A DNA stretch of 64,000 nt from Clostridioides mangenotii TR (GCF_000498755.1 NZ_AXUS01000003.1:45100-109099); one strand, 5' to 3'. Shown: positions 49,721 to 58,109, numbered from the stretch's first letter. Notes: a model not told the origin generated them from the letters alone. Numbers and translations: made by a program.

Positions 49721-50032
49721 CTACTGCGCTACATATATAATTCTACCGTCTGATCCAGTAATAGTAGGAACTAAGTTAGTAGTATTTTCAAATGTAAAAG
49801 TTTTGGTTGTATTTGCAGCAATTGTACCTTCAGCAGTCTGACTTACTACAAAAGTCACTTCTCTAGTAAGAGCCGTTCCAGGAGTAGAGTCTGTAAGAAG
49901 TGCAGAATAATATATATTTGAATTTTCTGCATAATCAAATGCATTGGTATTGGTAAAGGTTATGTCAAGATATGCATTTGGATTACTAAGGTCTAATGGT
50001 TCAGCACTAGTTACGGTCACATTAATTGCCAT
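49721..50032 (-). CDS. Small beta-rich protein, possibly surface exposed (103 aa)
   Basis: A protein rich in Thr, Asn and Val with short beta-prone repeats (VTVTSAEPLDLSN; TREVTFVVSQTAEG; TKTFTFENTTNLVPT). It has no Cys, no signal peptide and no membrane helix. The composition resembles spore- or phage-surface beta-sandwich proteins; I do not recognise the family. ATG at 50032 follows AAGGAGGTG. It is divergent from the DNRLRE-like gene, with about 185 bp between the starts. Confidence 0.65.
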   Translation of the reverse strand: MAINVTVTSAEPLDLSNPNAYLDITFTNTNAFDYAENSNIYYSALLTDSTPGTALTREVTFVVSQTAEGTIAANTTKTFTFENTTNLVPTITGSDGRIIYVAQ

Positions 50033-50217
50033 AGATAACACCTCCTTGTAATTATATTTTATAAAATCTTAGGTAAATAAGACTTTACAAAATATTATAT
50101 TCAAACGAGCTGAAATAAGTGAAATGTGATGAAAAATATATGAAATAGTAGAAATTAAGGTGATTAGGTCTCAATATATTATAAATTGTATACAATATAG
50201 TAAGGAGGTGTAATAAT

Positions 50218-50784
50218 ATGAGCTTAATAGACTTAAAATGTCAGGAATCAATCTGCTTTTCAAAAGATTGTAATTATATAAATAAAGAAAATGAAAATTT
50301 ACTATTAGGTCATAGTGATTACTGTAATTATCTAATCTACTTATATTTTGATTTACTTCCATGCTCTTTTTTAAAAGATATAAAACAGGCTAAGCTAATC
50401 CTTTTTAAATTGCCTCCAAAATTAAGAAATCAAATATATTATAGAAATCAGTGTGCTTATTATAGCGTATACCCATTGATGGATTTTTTTAGCATTTATT
50501 CACGTTGTCTAGATATTGAATATAGTCAAGTAGTGAATTTCGAAGATAAACATTGCTGTAGTTATTCAGAGGTCGACATAACTTCTATTGTAAAAACTTG
50601 GATAGACGAAGCAGTAGAAAATAAGGGTTTATTATTAACAGGGAATATAGATACACGGATTATTACCTATGCATCTGATAGATATAGAATAAAAGGAATG
50701 CAACCAAGGCTTAGGCTAATTTATGAGAAAAATTATATATGCCCACAATTGGAAACGACTACTTGTAGCGTAGAAGTTTATTAA
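50218..50784 (+). CDS. DNRLRE-like beta-sandwich protein (188 aa)
   Basis: The C-terminal half has the DNRLRE/TGF-propeptide-like pattern: EVDITSIVKTWIDEAVENKG, GLLLTGN, then ITYASDRY...QPRLRLIYE. The N-terminal part has LLGHSDYCNYLIYLYFDL and KQAKLILFKLP, the first strands of the same fold. No signal peptide is visible. It is Cys-rich for this family (eight or more), suggesting cross-linking or coat assembly. Strong RBS AAGGAGGTG. Probably a surface or spore-coat component; inference only. Confidence 0.65.
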   Translation: MSLIDLKCQESICFSKDCNYINKENENLLLGHSDYCNYLIYLYFDLLPCSFLKDIKQAKLILFKLPPKLRNQIYYRNQCAYYSVYPLMDFFSIYSRCLDIEYSQVVNFEDKHCCSYSEVDITSIVKTWIDEAVENKGLLLTGNIDTRIITYASDRYRIKGMQPRLRLIYEKNYICPQLETTTCSVEVY

Positions 50785-50790
50785 TAAGAC

Positions 50791-50822
50791 ATGCCACCTT
50801 ATCAAGTTTAATAGGGTGGCAT
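50791..50822 (+). terminator. Terminator after the DNRLRE-like gene
   Basis: ATGCCACCTTAT pairs with ATAGGGTGGCAT, followed by TTTTAATT. Confidence 0.85.
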
Positions 50823-50851
50823 TTTAATTCCCTAATCATCTCTCATTTCTG

Positions 50852-51010
50852 TTATTCATTTTGATCTATCTCTAAATCACCAATTTTATATTCACTTTCA
50901 TCTATAAATTCTAGCCCATCCTGAGTCTTATACACATATAGATTTTCTAATTCAAACTTATCTTGAATGAACTGTAAGTTGTCGATTAATTCACCTATCG
51001 TCATTTTCAT
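50852..51010 (-). CDS. Tiny acidic protein (52 aa)
   Basis: Second gene of a two-ORF unit. The product has an amphipathic N-terminal helix (TIGELIDNLQFIQDKFELEN) and then a short beta-prone acidic tail. GGTGGAG precedes the ATG by 5 nt, and the start overlaps the upstream stop as TAATG. No family recognised. Confidence 0.6.
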   Translation of the reverse strand: MKMTIGELIDNLQFIQDKFELENLYVYKTQDGLEFIDESEYKIGDLEIDQNE

Positions 51011-51159
51011 TATTTCTCCACCTCTAATTCATATTCGAAGAAATCTTGGAGTTCGCCAATGTCTTGAAGTGCCTCGGTAAGATCTTTATCTTTAACAATG
51101 TGTTTTTCTATCTCATTTATTAGTTGCAACACATCTTTAATGTCTTCTCTGCTTAGCAT
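51010..51159 (-). CDS. Tiny acidic helical protein (49 aa)
   Basis: First gene of the pair. It is almost entirely helical and acidic (LSREDIKDVLQLINEIEKHI; LTEALQDIGELQDFFEYE), preceded by AAAGGAG. The TAATG overlap with the next ORF and good ribosome-binding sites on both argue for real, coupled genes. Function unknown; phage-like size. Confidence 0.6.
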   Translation of the reverse strand: MLSREDIKDVLQLINEIEKHIVKDKDLTEALQDIGELQDFFEYELEVEK

Positions 51160-51379
51160 ATAAACACTCTCCTTTGTATTAGTGTTTATAATTACGAGAA
51201 TAATATAATAGTATTTTTTAGCATTTATTGATTATCTTTGCATTATCACCACATGCTGAAGCTAATCTTGTCCAATTATTAAAACCTATACCTTTAGTTT
51301 CATCCGCTATTCTAATTAGAAATACCTATATTTATACAATATAAATATTTGTGCAATAACTAGATTACTTATTAATTGA

Positions 51380-51426
51380 AAAAGGGGCTATCTCAAAATA
51401 AAAAATTTTAAGATAGCCCCTTTTTT
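51380..51426 (-). terminator. Terminator after the ABC operon
   Basis: AAAAGGGGCTATCT and AGATAGCCCCTTTT form a 14-bp stem, with T tracts on both strands. Confidence 0.85.
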
Positions 51427-51489
51427 AATTTAACTTTTATAATTTTATATTTCCAAACAAAAAATATCCTTTTTCCGAATTTCAAAATT

Positions 51490-52290
51490 TTAACGCATAG
51501 CCATTTTTTTAAATCGTCTTATCCCAACAACACCCATCAAAATAGTGAAGAATACTATACCTGCTAAACTAACCAACAATGGCATTGTTTCTATAGACGT
51601 ACCCATTGCATATCTCAGCGCTTCATTGATATAAACTAATGGATTGACTAATACTATCCATTTAAAAATTGGAAGCGGCGATAATGCAGACCAACTAAAG
51701 AAAATTGCTCCAGTGAAGATTAATGGCATCAAAAATCCTGGGAACATCGCAGCGATTTGCATAGGTTTAACGATTGTTCCAACTAGTAGGCCTAATGTTG
51801 CGGATGTAATAGAACTTAAAATAAGAATTATAAACAAAAGAATACTTGATTCAAAATTTAAATGAATATTAATATTGGCACCCATAAAAATCAAAGAAAT
51901 TGGCAGTACAATCAAGGCTCCTATCCATGATTCTACAACACCCACAAACATTTTAGCCCATGCAGTCATTAGTGTATTAACAGGTGCTTGTAGACGATCT
52001 TCAATCTCCCTTGAATTATTGAAATCCATTGCCATAGGAACGGCCGTTCCATGAATACCTGTCACCAATAAACTCATACCAACCATTCCAGGAAATAATT
52101 GATTTGGGAAATCTGGTGAAAGTATACCAATTTTCGGTAATACATATCCATATGTTAAAATTAATATGAATGGCAACATTCCCACTCGGAAAATAAATTC
52201 CATCCAGTTTCTTCCTTGTATCAATAAATCTCGCTTTACCATTGTCCAAAAAACTTGTGTTTTTATTTTACGTTCTTTCTCAGTCGTCAT
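51490..52290 (-). CDS. ABC-2 type export permease (DrrB-like)
   Basis: A 266-residue membrane protein with six helices and the ABC-2 signature region (FPGFLMPLIFTGAIFFSWSALSP, about 185-207). It partners the ATPase immediately upstream (1-nt gap; RBS AGGAGG lies in the ATPase gene). Likely an exporter of a hydrophobic compound or a self-protection pump; substrate unknown. Confidence 0.88.
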   Translation of the reverse strand: MTTEKERKIKTQVFWTMVKRDLLIQGRNWMEFIFRVGMLPFILILTYGYVLPKIGILSPDFPNQLFPGMVGMSLLVTGIHGTAVPMAMDFNNSREIEDRLQAPVNTLMTAWAKMFVGVVESWIGALIVLPISLIFMGANINIHLNFESSILLFIILILSSITSATLGLLVGTIVKPMQIAAMFPGFLMPLIFTGAIFFSWSALSPLPIFKWIVLVNPLVYINEALRYAMGTSIETMPLLVSLAGIVFFTILMGVVGIRRFKKMAMR

Positions 52291-52291
52291 T

Positions 52292-53257
52292 TTAATTTCC
52301 TCCTTTCGTTTTCTGATTTGTTAAATGAATGAAAATATCTTCAAGTGTGGCGGAGCTTAAATTGATATTTTCAATACTGGCATTTTGTTCATCTAACCAA
52401 CCCAATAATTTGCTTAATACTTCTTTACTGTTTTCTGTATAGACTATAAATGTCTTTTCATCTTTCAAAGTTACATCTTTAACTCCATTCATCTCCATTA
52501 CATTCATGATATTAATAGAAGCTAATGAATCTACAGTTATGTTAATAACATCACTTGATGGTATAAGTTTTCGTAATTCATCTACAGTTCCAATCGCTTT
52601 AATTTCGCCTTGATTGTAAACGGCAACGCGATCAGAAAAACGCTCAGGTTCTTCCATATAGTGTGTTGTTAAAAAAACCGTTGTTCCTTTTTTCTTATTT
52701 AAATGTAGGACATGTTCCCATAAAATCTCACGATAAGCTGGATCCAAACCCGTTGTCGGTTCATCTAAAAATAATATTTCTGGTTCATGCATGATAGCTC
52801 GTGCAATTTTTAAACGTTGTGCCATTCCTCCAGAAAAGCTTTTTACAAATTCATTCTGCCAATTACTTAACCCAAAACTTTTTAATAATTCAGAAGCTTT
52901 CTGTTCGGCTTCCGAATGTGTCATTCCAAAATACTTTCCATGATAGACTAAGTTTTCTTTCGCAGTTAATCCTCTATCCAGATTGTTATGCTGTGCTACA
53001 ATTCCAATCCTTCCTCTTGCGAATGTTGGTTCTTCACTGATCGGCTGTTTGTGTAGGGTAATGGTACCTCCTGTAGGTTCCATTTGCGTGGTTAACATAT
53101 TGATAGTAGTACTTTTCCCTGCTCCATTAGGCCCAAGAAAACTAAAAATCTCTCCTTTAACTAAATGAAAGCTAATGCCATTAACAGCAATATGTTCACT
53201 TCCATCTTTTTTCTTGAAAACCTTCTTTAAATCCTTTACCTCTAATATTTTTTCCAT
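52292..53257 (-). CDS. ABC transporter ATPase (DrrA-like)
   Basis: A 321-residue ATPase. Walker A is GPNGAGKSTTIN, the Q loop AQHNNLD, the signature SFSGGMAQRLKIARA, and Walker B ILFLDEPTTGLD; the C-terminal extension is typical of DrrA. The promoter region upstream carries a CsoR-type operator and a broken copper-chaperone gene, so its present control may be inherited. Confidence 0.9.
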   Translation of the reverse strand: MEKILEVKDLKKVFKKKDGSEHIAVNGISFHLVKGEIFSFLGPNGAGKSTTINMLTTQMEPTGGTITLHKQPISEEPTFARGRIGIVAQHNNLDRGLTAKENLVYHGKYFGMTHSEAEQKASELLKSFGLSNWQNEFVKSFSGGMAQRLKIARAIMHEPEILFLDEPTTGLDPAYREILWEHVLHLNKKKGTTVFLTTHYMEEPERFSDRVAVYNQGEIKAIGTVDELRKLIPSSDVINITVDSLASINIMNVMEMNGVKDVTLKDEKTFIVYTENSKEVLSKLLGWLDEQNASIENINLSSATLEDIFIHLTNQKTKGGN

Positions 53258-53301
53258 TTATTCTCCTCTTTTCTTTTACAGTTGTGATTAAATATTTCAA
53301 G

Positions 53302-53495
53302 TTAATATTCCTCGAGTATGCCGTACCCAGCTTCTTTAATTACTACTTTTATATTATTAACTTTGCCTATGACTTATCATATTCTATATTTACATTTTTG
53401 TTTGAATTACCACTAAGCATACAAACACTACTTTCAACTAACTTTACACATAATTTACACAACACTCCTGCTATCTTTTATGTTTTCTTAACCAT
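53302..53495 (-). pseudogene. copZ: Relic of a CopZ-like heavy-metal-associated domain gene
   Basis: Minus-strand reading gives M-V-K-K-T, a stop, then GVLCKLCVKLVESSV (a GMTCxxCVxxVE-type metal site with CxxC kept). NVNIEYDKS follows, then after a frame change IKEAGYGILEEY and a stop. This is the start, metal loop and end of a 68-residue HMA chaperone, disrupted by at least one stop and one frameshift. Confidence 0.6.
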
Positions 53496-53554
53496 ACTTA
53501 AATTCATGAATTTAACTCATAACAAAATTATTTATGTTTTTTATTCCTGATATT

Positions 53555-53583
53555 ATTATACCCCCACGGGGTATAAAAAGCAA
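53555..53583 (-). promoter_or_regulatory. Promoter with CsoR-type operator in the spacer
   Basis: Minus-strand TTGCTT (53578-53583), a 17-nt spacer, then TATAAT (53555-53560). The spacer and -10 contain ATACCCCGTGGGGGTAT (53558-53574), a GC-rich dyad of the CsoR/RcnR/CstR operator class, standing out in AT-rich DNA. It points toward the copZ relic and the ABC genes. Confidence 0.7.
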
Positions 53584-54050
53584 TGATAATATAAATTATT
53601 ACTTATGAAAATTTGATTCTAATGTTTTAATGATTGAGAGGTATATATCTTTTTTCTTTTTATCTTGTACAACATATTTGAATATATTCATACCAACGAA
53701 TATCTAGGATTAATAAACTAAATGCTGTATAAAAATCACCTATATTTAATATGCTAATACTTACAAAAATATAGAAGAGATTCGTTTACAACTTATTGGT
53801 GGCAAATATAGATATTGCATTGCATATTAATTTCTAACTATATAGGAACGACTTGGAAATGAAAAAGTAGAAACTACATGAATAGATATTTACACTTGTA
53901 ACAAAATAACAAATAGAAATTGTAGATAAATTATAGAATTTAAACTATTAGTTACGATTAGTATAGACAATAGTTGGTGATTTTAAGCTTCATTTTTATT
54001 AAAGTATACATAACATTATTTAGACATATATTTATATAAAAATACTTAGG
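53584..54050. other. Non-coding stretch before the first ferritin-like gene
   Basis: AT-rich, with only short chance frames and no convincing relic or RNA gene. It should contain the promoter of the gene at 54060. Confidence 0.4.
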
Positions 54051-54059
54051 AGGTTTATT

Positions 54060-54557
54060 ATGTATGAAGAAGTTTACCGAAATCCTATTGAACAGCAGAA
54101 TACTATAAATATGATTGGCGAATCTATAATATCTAAAGAAAAACATTTGCAATTTTTTCAGTGGTTGATTGATCATGTTATGATATCAGAACTTTCTCCT
54201 ATACCATCTCTTTCATTATCTCAGGCAAAACAAGTAATAACACTTTTAGAATATATAAGAGATGAGGAACTAAAACATCTTGTCTTACTACAAAATATAT
54301 ATTATCGAGTTACTGGCTCTTATTCCCCGTTATATGAAGGGGTTTTTTATCCACCAGATAATCTTGTAGCCGGATTAGAAAACGCGCTCATGGAAAATCT
54401 AGAATCAGTTAAAAAATATAGACTAATAATGAATGGTTTATCATCCTCTTCTGATAGAGATACGATTTCAAGTATAATATCTGATGAGCTAAATCATATA
54501 AACTTATATAATTCTTTACTTACAAAGTTTTCAAATATAGATCAAATCACAAAATAG
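54060..54557 (+). CDS. Ferritin-like diiron-type protein, copy 1
   Basis: A 165-residue four-helix protein with the ferritin-like ligand pattern: Glu21 and Glu27 in helix 1, EELKH (Glu70, His73) in helix 2, Glu112/115 in helix 3, DELNH (Glu143, His146) in helix 4. It probably binds Fe or Mn. No signal or membrane segment. RBS AGGAGG. A short terminator follows at once. Nearly the same protein is encoded at 56835. Confidence 0.8.
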   Translation: MYEEVYRNPIEQQNTINMIGESIISKEKHLQFFQWLIDHVMISELSPIPSLSLSQAKQVITLLEYIRDEELKHLVLLQNIYYRVTGSYSPLYEGVFYPPDNLVAGLENALMENLESVKKYRLIMNGLSSSSDRDTISSIISDELNHINLYNSLLTKFSNIDQITK

Positions 54558-54580
54558 GGTAGCAACTAAACTACCCTTTT
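54557..54580 (+). terminator. Terminator of ferritin-like copy 1
   Basis: GGGTAG-N8-CTACCC followed by TTTT. The same element recurs at 56144 and 57332. Confidence 0.8.
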
Positions 54581-54699
54581 ATCTTACACTAATTTTCTAT
54601 CTCCCAATCACTAAGCTACTTTTCTATACGTACTTTGTGTCTTTCTGGTAATATGATATATGATAATATTTTCTGTATGCTTCTTTCCTTATACTTACT

Positions 54700-54822
54700 A
54701 TTTCAGAAAGATTAGGACATGATAAGGTGGATACAACATGGAATACATATACTCATTTATATCCGAATATCAAAACCGCTAATTATTTATACATAAATTT
54801 CATATATTATATCAGTGGATAA
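54700..54822 (+). pseudogene. Tyrosine recombinase C-terminal fragment, relic 1
   Basis: Reads ISERLGHDKVDTTWNTYTHLYPN, the integrase C-terminus with HxxVDTT and the nucleophile Tyr in the YTHLYPN block. It is cut off after about 41 codons, and no upstream integrase is present. Confidence 0.75.
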
Positions 54823-54860
54823 CTAGGTAACTGATACATACATTTTTATTGAAACAATAT

Positions 54861-54891
54861 AAAAAGCACACATAATTGTGTGCTTTTTTTT
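54861..54891. terminator. Bidirectional terminator
   Basis: AAAAAGCACAC and GTGTGCTTTTT around a 6-nt loop. It serves the leftward MBL gene. Confidence 0.85.
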
Positions 54892-55009
54892 ATATATTTA
54901 ATAACTCTTTTTTCTTAGAGTTAAATTCATCTTCTATTGATAGTCCATGTCTAACAATTCTTTTCTTTTAATGTCTTTATTTGTACAAGTTATTTACTAT
55001 CATATTTTC

Positions 55010-55725
55010 TTAACTGTCTAGAAGAGAAGACATGATATTAAGAATATTCAGTTTGCTAACTGGTTCAGCATGCCCCATTACACAAATATCAAAATCAAAT
55101 TCTTCAATAGATGTAATTAAAGAACGTAATTTATCTTTATCTAAATAGCAATTATTGTAATAATTCACTCCAACAGCATCACCAATAAATAACACCTTTT
55201 CTTGGGGTATAAATATGCAAATACAATCTTCACTATGAGGAGATACTATATGATGTAATTCTACAACAATATCTCCTAGATCAACTTCCATATCTCCTTT
55301 AAAAGAGATATCAGAAGTCATTACTCGTATATCCGAAAGTAGCGGATATTCTTTACGAATACAAGTATCAGCGAATTCAATCTCAACCTTTGCTTCTAAT
55401 CTCTTTTTCATCTCAGAATCTGTCCATTTCCACTTCGCTATTTCCTCTAATTTATTGTTTGTTTCTTTGTGAGCAATAGTAATCCCATCCACTGCATGCA
55501 TACCAAAAGAATGATCCCAATGCCAATGAGTAATAGCAATAACGTCTGGTTTTCTTAATCCATTATTACGTATAGCTTCATTAAATAATTCAACATGTTT
55601 TTTAGAATTACCTGAGTCCACCATTAAAGAGTACCTTTGCCCTTTTATATACCCAAGAACTGGCCTATCAGCTCTTTATCAAACATACTATAAAAAATAC
55701 GATCTGTTAGCTGCCTCAACTCCAT
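55010..55725 (-). CDS. MBL-fold hydrolase, frame broken by a 1-nt deletion
   Basis: The gene starts at ATG 55725 after AGGAGG (MELRQLTDRIFYSMFDKE), then loses frame near 55672. Inserting one base gives ADRPVLGYIKGQRYSLMVDSG joined to the rest. The MBL motif is THWHWDHSFG; FIGDAVGVNYY and MGHAEP are further metal ligands. The intact length would be about 237 residues. Upstream DNA has a MerR-type palindrome. Confidence 0.8.
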
Positions 55726-55950
55726 AAATAAATCCTCCTGTTATATTCTTATTCAATCCAATTCACCGCTATGGGAAGTTTACTTAAGTGCAAAGTGAAT
55801 ATATCACAAATATTCCTATAACTATAATAACTATCAGGAATGTCCGTATTCCACAAATTTGTATTACCTTTTGCTGTTTTCCTATAAAAAACACTCATGA
55901 ATATAATCTTGTAAAAATATTTGCCAAATTGTATACGGTTTTGCTAAAAG

Positions 55951-55987
55951 GTTCAAATAATTTACGCCGTAAGGGTAAATCTTGAAC
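55951..55987. promoter_or_regulatory. Nested palindrome resembling a MerR-family operator
   Basis: Outer arms GTTCAA and TTGAAC enclose ATTTACGCCGTAAGGGTAAAT (arms ATTTAC and GTAAAT) split across the spacer. MerR-type regulators bind such CCTTACGG-type dyads. No MerR gene is seen nearby. Confidence 0.4.
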
Positions 55988-56058
55988 ACTTAATTTCACT
56001 TTTTTCTCATCTCCACAAAATTACATACTTCCTATTTTCCAGATAAAGGTATGATAAT

Positions 56059-56096
56059 ATATCCTTTTTCTTAAATAATATCCTTTTTCTTAAATT
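56059..56096. repeat. 19-bp tandem duplication
   Basis: ATATCCTTTTTCTTAAATA occurs twice head to tail (56059-56077 and 56078-56096, last base differing). Confidence 0.8.
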
Positions 56097-56143
56097 TTAT
56101 CAATAAAATAGAAAAATATTTGCAAATATTAGAAATAAAATAA

Positions 56144-56166
56144 GGGTAGAAATTAATCTACCCTTT
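56144..56166 (+). terminator. Orphan terminator of the ferritin-like cassette
   Basis: GGGTAG-N8-CTACCC-TTT, followed by DNA similar to that after both ferritin-like genes, but with no intact gene in front. This is probably what remains of a deleted third cassette. Confidence 0.6.
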
Positions 56167-56192
56167 GTCGTCTACATTAATTTTCTTCTTTA

Positions 56193-56402
56193 AAAAGTAC
56201 ATGCCATCTTAATAATCTTAAATAAGTTGGCATGATACCTTGCTATTATTTTCCTAATACATTTATAGAAATGAATTAAAAATTTACTTTGTTACCATTG
56301 ATAGAAAAAATATGTTAAATAGTATCTCAATTCGCTAAAAGGGATACGTAAAACTAAAAACTATAGCGGATTATATTCTCATCCACTGATATATAATCTG
56401 CC
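56193..56402 (+). repeat. Left arm of imperfect inverted repeat (about 210 bp)
   Basis: Contains CATGCCATCTTAATA, CTATTATTTTCCTAA, TTATAGAAAT and GGATTATATTCT blocks that reappear in the same order on the opposite strand at 57478-57712. The two arms bracket ferritin-like copy 2. Confidence 0.7.
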
Positions 56403-56482
56403 CATTCAAAAACGGTATTTCCTCTTAGTGATTTGTTGTATATAATAACTCCTTTTTTGTTAGGGTTATGGTATCGTAATTT
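56354..56482 (-). pseudogene. Short coding remnant, family unknown
   Basis: The minus strand has an open stretch of about 43 codons without a start (GVIIYNKSLRGNTVFEWADY, then ISVDENII and a stop). A degraded version, YYISVDKNIIH, is in the right inverted-repeat arm. It looks like the end of a lost gene. Confidence 0.4.
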
Positions 56483-56834
56483 AAATCATACCGCCATATT
56501 TTTATAATGCGGTAGTACAATTTTGTGTGTTTTCATATATATTAACAAATAAAATTGGCCTCGATAATAGTTACCTTTTAGAATTTATTGTGAGATTCAA
56601 GTGCCAACTTGTTAAATATATAGGTGCCCCTTTGCTTTTATTAATTCCCTTCTATACTATAAAATATCTATTCTTGCATCTCCGCTATTAACATTTGTTT
56701 GATTACCTTTCTATTAAATATATCCATGCTATCACATCTTAGGGATAGCATGGTCTATTATAGGCATATAACGAAAAGTATGCAAAACTTTAATTAGAAC
56801 ATATACTATAGTAAAGCTATTTAGGAGGTTATTT

Positions 56835-57320
56835 ATGCCTGAAGAATTTTACCCAGATACTAACCAATTGCAAAATACAATAAATATGATTGGTGAATCT
56901 ATAATATCTAAAGAAAAACATTTGCAATTTTTTCAATGGTTAATTGATCATGTTATGATATCAGAACTTTCTCCTATACCATCTCTTTCTCTATCCGAGG
57001 CAAAGGAAATAATAATACTTTTAGAATCTATAAGGGATGAGGAACTAAAACATCTTGTCTTGCTACAAAATTTATATTTTCGAATTACTGGGTCTTATCC
57101 CTCGGTTTATGAAGGGGTCTTTTATCCACCAGTTAATCTTACAGACGGATTAGAAAACGCGCTCATGGAAAATTTAGACTCCGTAAAAAAATATAGACTT
57201 ATAATGAATGGTTTATCATCATCTTCTGATAGGACTACGATTTCAAGTATTATATCCGATGAGCTGAATCATATGAATTTATATAATTCTTTACTTTTAC
57301 AATTTGCAAATATATTGTAA
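56835..57320 (+). CDS. Ferritin-like diiron-type protein, copy 2
   Basis: A 161-residue near-duplicate of the 54060 protein; most residues and long DNA stretches are identical, while the N-terminal 10 and C-terminal 8 residues differ. All putative metal ligands (EELKH, DELNH, helix 1 and 3 Glu) are kept. RBS AGGAGG. It is bracketed by inverted repeats and followed by the same type of terminator. Confidence 0.8.
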   Translation: MPEEFYPDTNQLQNTINMIGESIISKEKHLQFFQWLIDHVMISELSPIPSLSLSEAKEIIILLESIRDEELKHLVLLQNLYFRITGSYPSVYEGVFYPPVNLTDGLENALMENLDSVKKYRLIMNGLSSSSDRTTISSIISDELNHMNLYNSLLLQFANIL

Positions 57321-57331
57321 ATAGCAAAATA

Positions 57332-57355
57332 GGGTAGCAATTAAGCTACCCTTTT
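57332..57355 (+). terminator. Terminator of ferritin-like copy 2
   Basis: GGGTAG-N8-CTACCC followed by TTTT. Confidence 0.8.
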
Positions 57356-57477
57356 GCGTTACATAAGTTTTCTATTATCCAACCAAACAACAAACCTATT
57401 TGTCTCCTAAAGTCATTACCTGCAAACTTAGTTAAGCTGAAAACAATATAAATTACTACAAACACTTTTTCGACATA

Positions 57478-57712
57478 AATTTCATATTATATATCAGTGG
57501 ACAAGAATATAATCCACTAAAGTATTGTTTTGCATCCTCCTTAAGCGAATTGAAATATATTGTTTTTTAATTAAATATCAAACCTTTTTTCAATATTACA
57601 GTAATAAATTTATTCATTTATTTATTTCTATAAATGTTTTAGGAAAATAATAGTAAGGTCATGCCATCTTGTTTAAGTATATTAAGATGGCATGTTCTTT
57701 TTTTAGTATTCC
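57478..57712 (-). repeat. Right arm of imperfect inverted repeat
   Basis: Reverse complement partner of 56193-56402. It includes a hairpin (ATGCCATCTT ... AAGATGGCAT, about 57661-57694) followed by TTTTTTT. Confidence 0.7.
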
Positions 57713-57723
57713 TTTATTAATTA

Positions 57724-57867
57724 TTATTTTTCAACTACTCTTCTGTACGTCTCTTTAAAGCCATTACCAACAAACCTAGTTACATTGTCTGGGAACTTCT
57801 CTAGCCCTTTGTTTGCTCCACCGCTTATAGCGTAGGCATTTCTACACATATAACTTCTTATAATCAT
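57724..57867 (-). CDS. Short ORF of unknown function or remnant (47 aa)
   Basis: Starts MIIRSYMCRNAYAISGG and ends GFKETYRRVVEK. No ribosome-binding site is obvious. Decayed look-alikes (TKFAGNDFRRQI) lie on the same strand at about 57365-57425 and, more faintly, near 54610, i.e. downstream of each ferritin-like gene. It is probably a gene fragment. Confidence 0.35.
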   Translation of the reverse strand: MIIRSYMCRNAYAISGGANKGLEKFPDNVTRFVGNGFKETYRRVVEK

Positions 57868-57906
57868 AATCTGCTATATCCGCTTCCATCTTTCAAACCT
57901 ATATTT

Positions 57907-57999
57907 TTATATCCCTAATTTTTCTAAACTCTTGCAAATTCTATCTGACTCTGGGTTATTAGTTGCTCTGGTATAAAACTCATAATATCCATCTAATCC
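57907..57999 (-). pseudogene. Short coding remnant, family unknown
   Basis: An open stretch of 30 codons without a start (GLDGYYEFYTRATNNPESD ... KSLEKLGI, stop). Its composition looks like the end of a real protein. It directly abuts the recombinase remnant at 58004. Confidence 0.35.
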
Positions 58000-58003
58000 C
58001 CCC

Positions 58004-58102
58004 TTAGATACAACTTGGAATACATATTCACACCTATATCCTAATAAACAACTTGAAGTTATTCGAAGATTAAACTTCATGGTAACAAAAAGGTATCAAT
58101 GA
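58004..58102 (+). pseudogene. Tyrosine recombinase C-terminal fragment, relic 2
   Basis: Reads LDTTWNTYSHLYPNKQLEVI and on to a stop. This is the same integrase region as relic 1, including the nucleophile Tyr, but truncated at the 5' side. Confidence 0.75.
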
Positions 58103-58109
58103 GAAAAAA

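Noticed and set aside
50171..50362. Leftward 63-residue ORF over the DNRLRE-like gene start
   Set aside because: It overlaps the well-supported rightward gene and lacks a ribosome-binding site.
53284..53550. Rightward 88-residue hydrophobic ORF
   Set aside because: It is antisense to the copZ relic, has no ribosome-binding site, and its Phe/Leu-rich composition is typical of shadow frames in AT-rich DNA.
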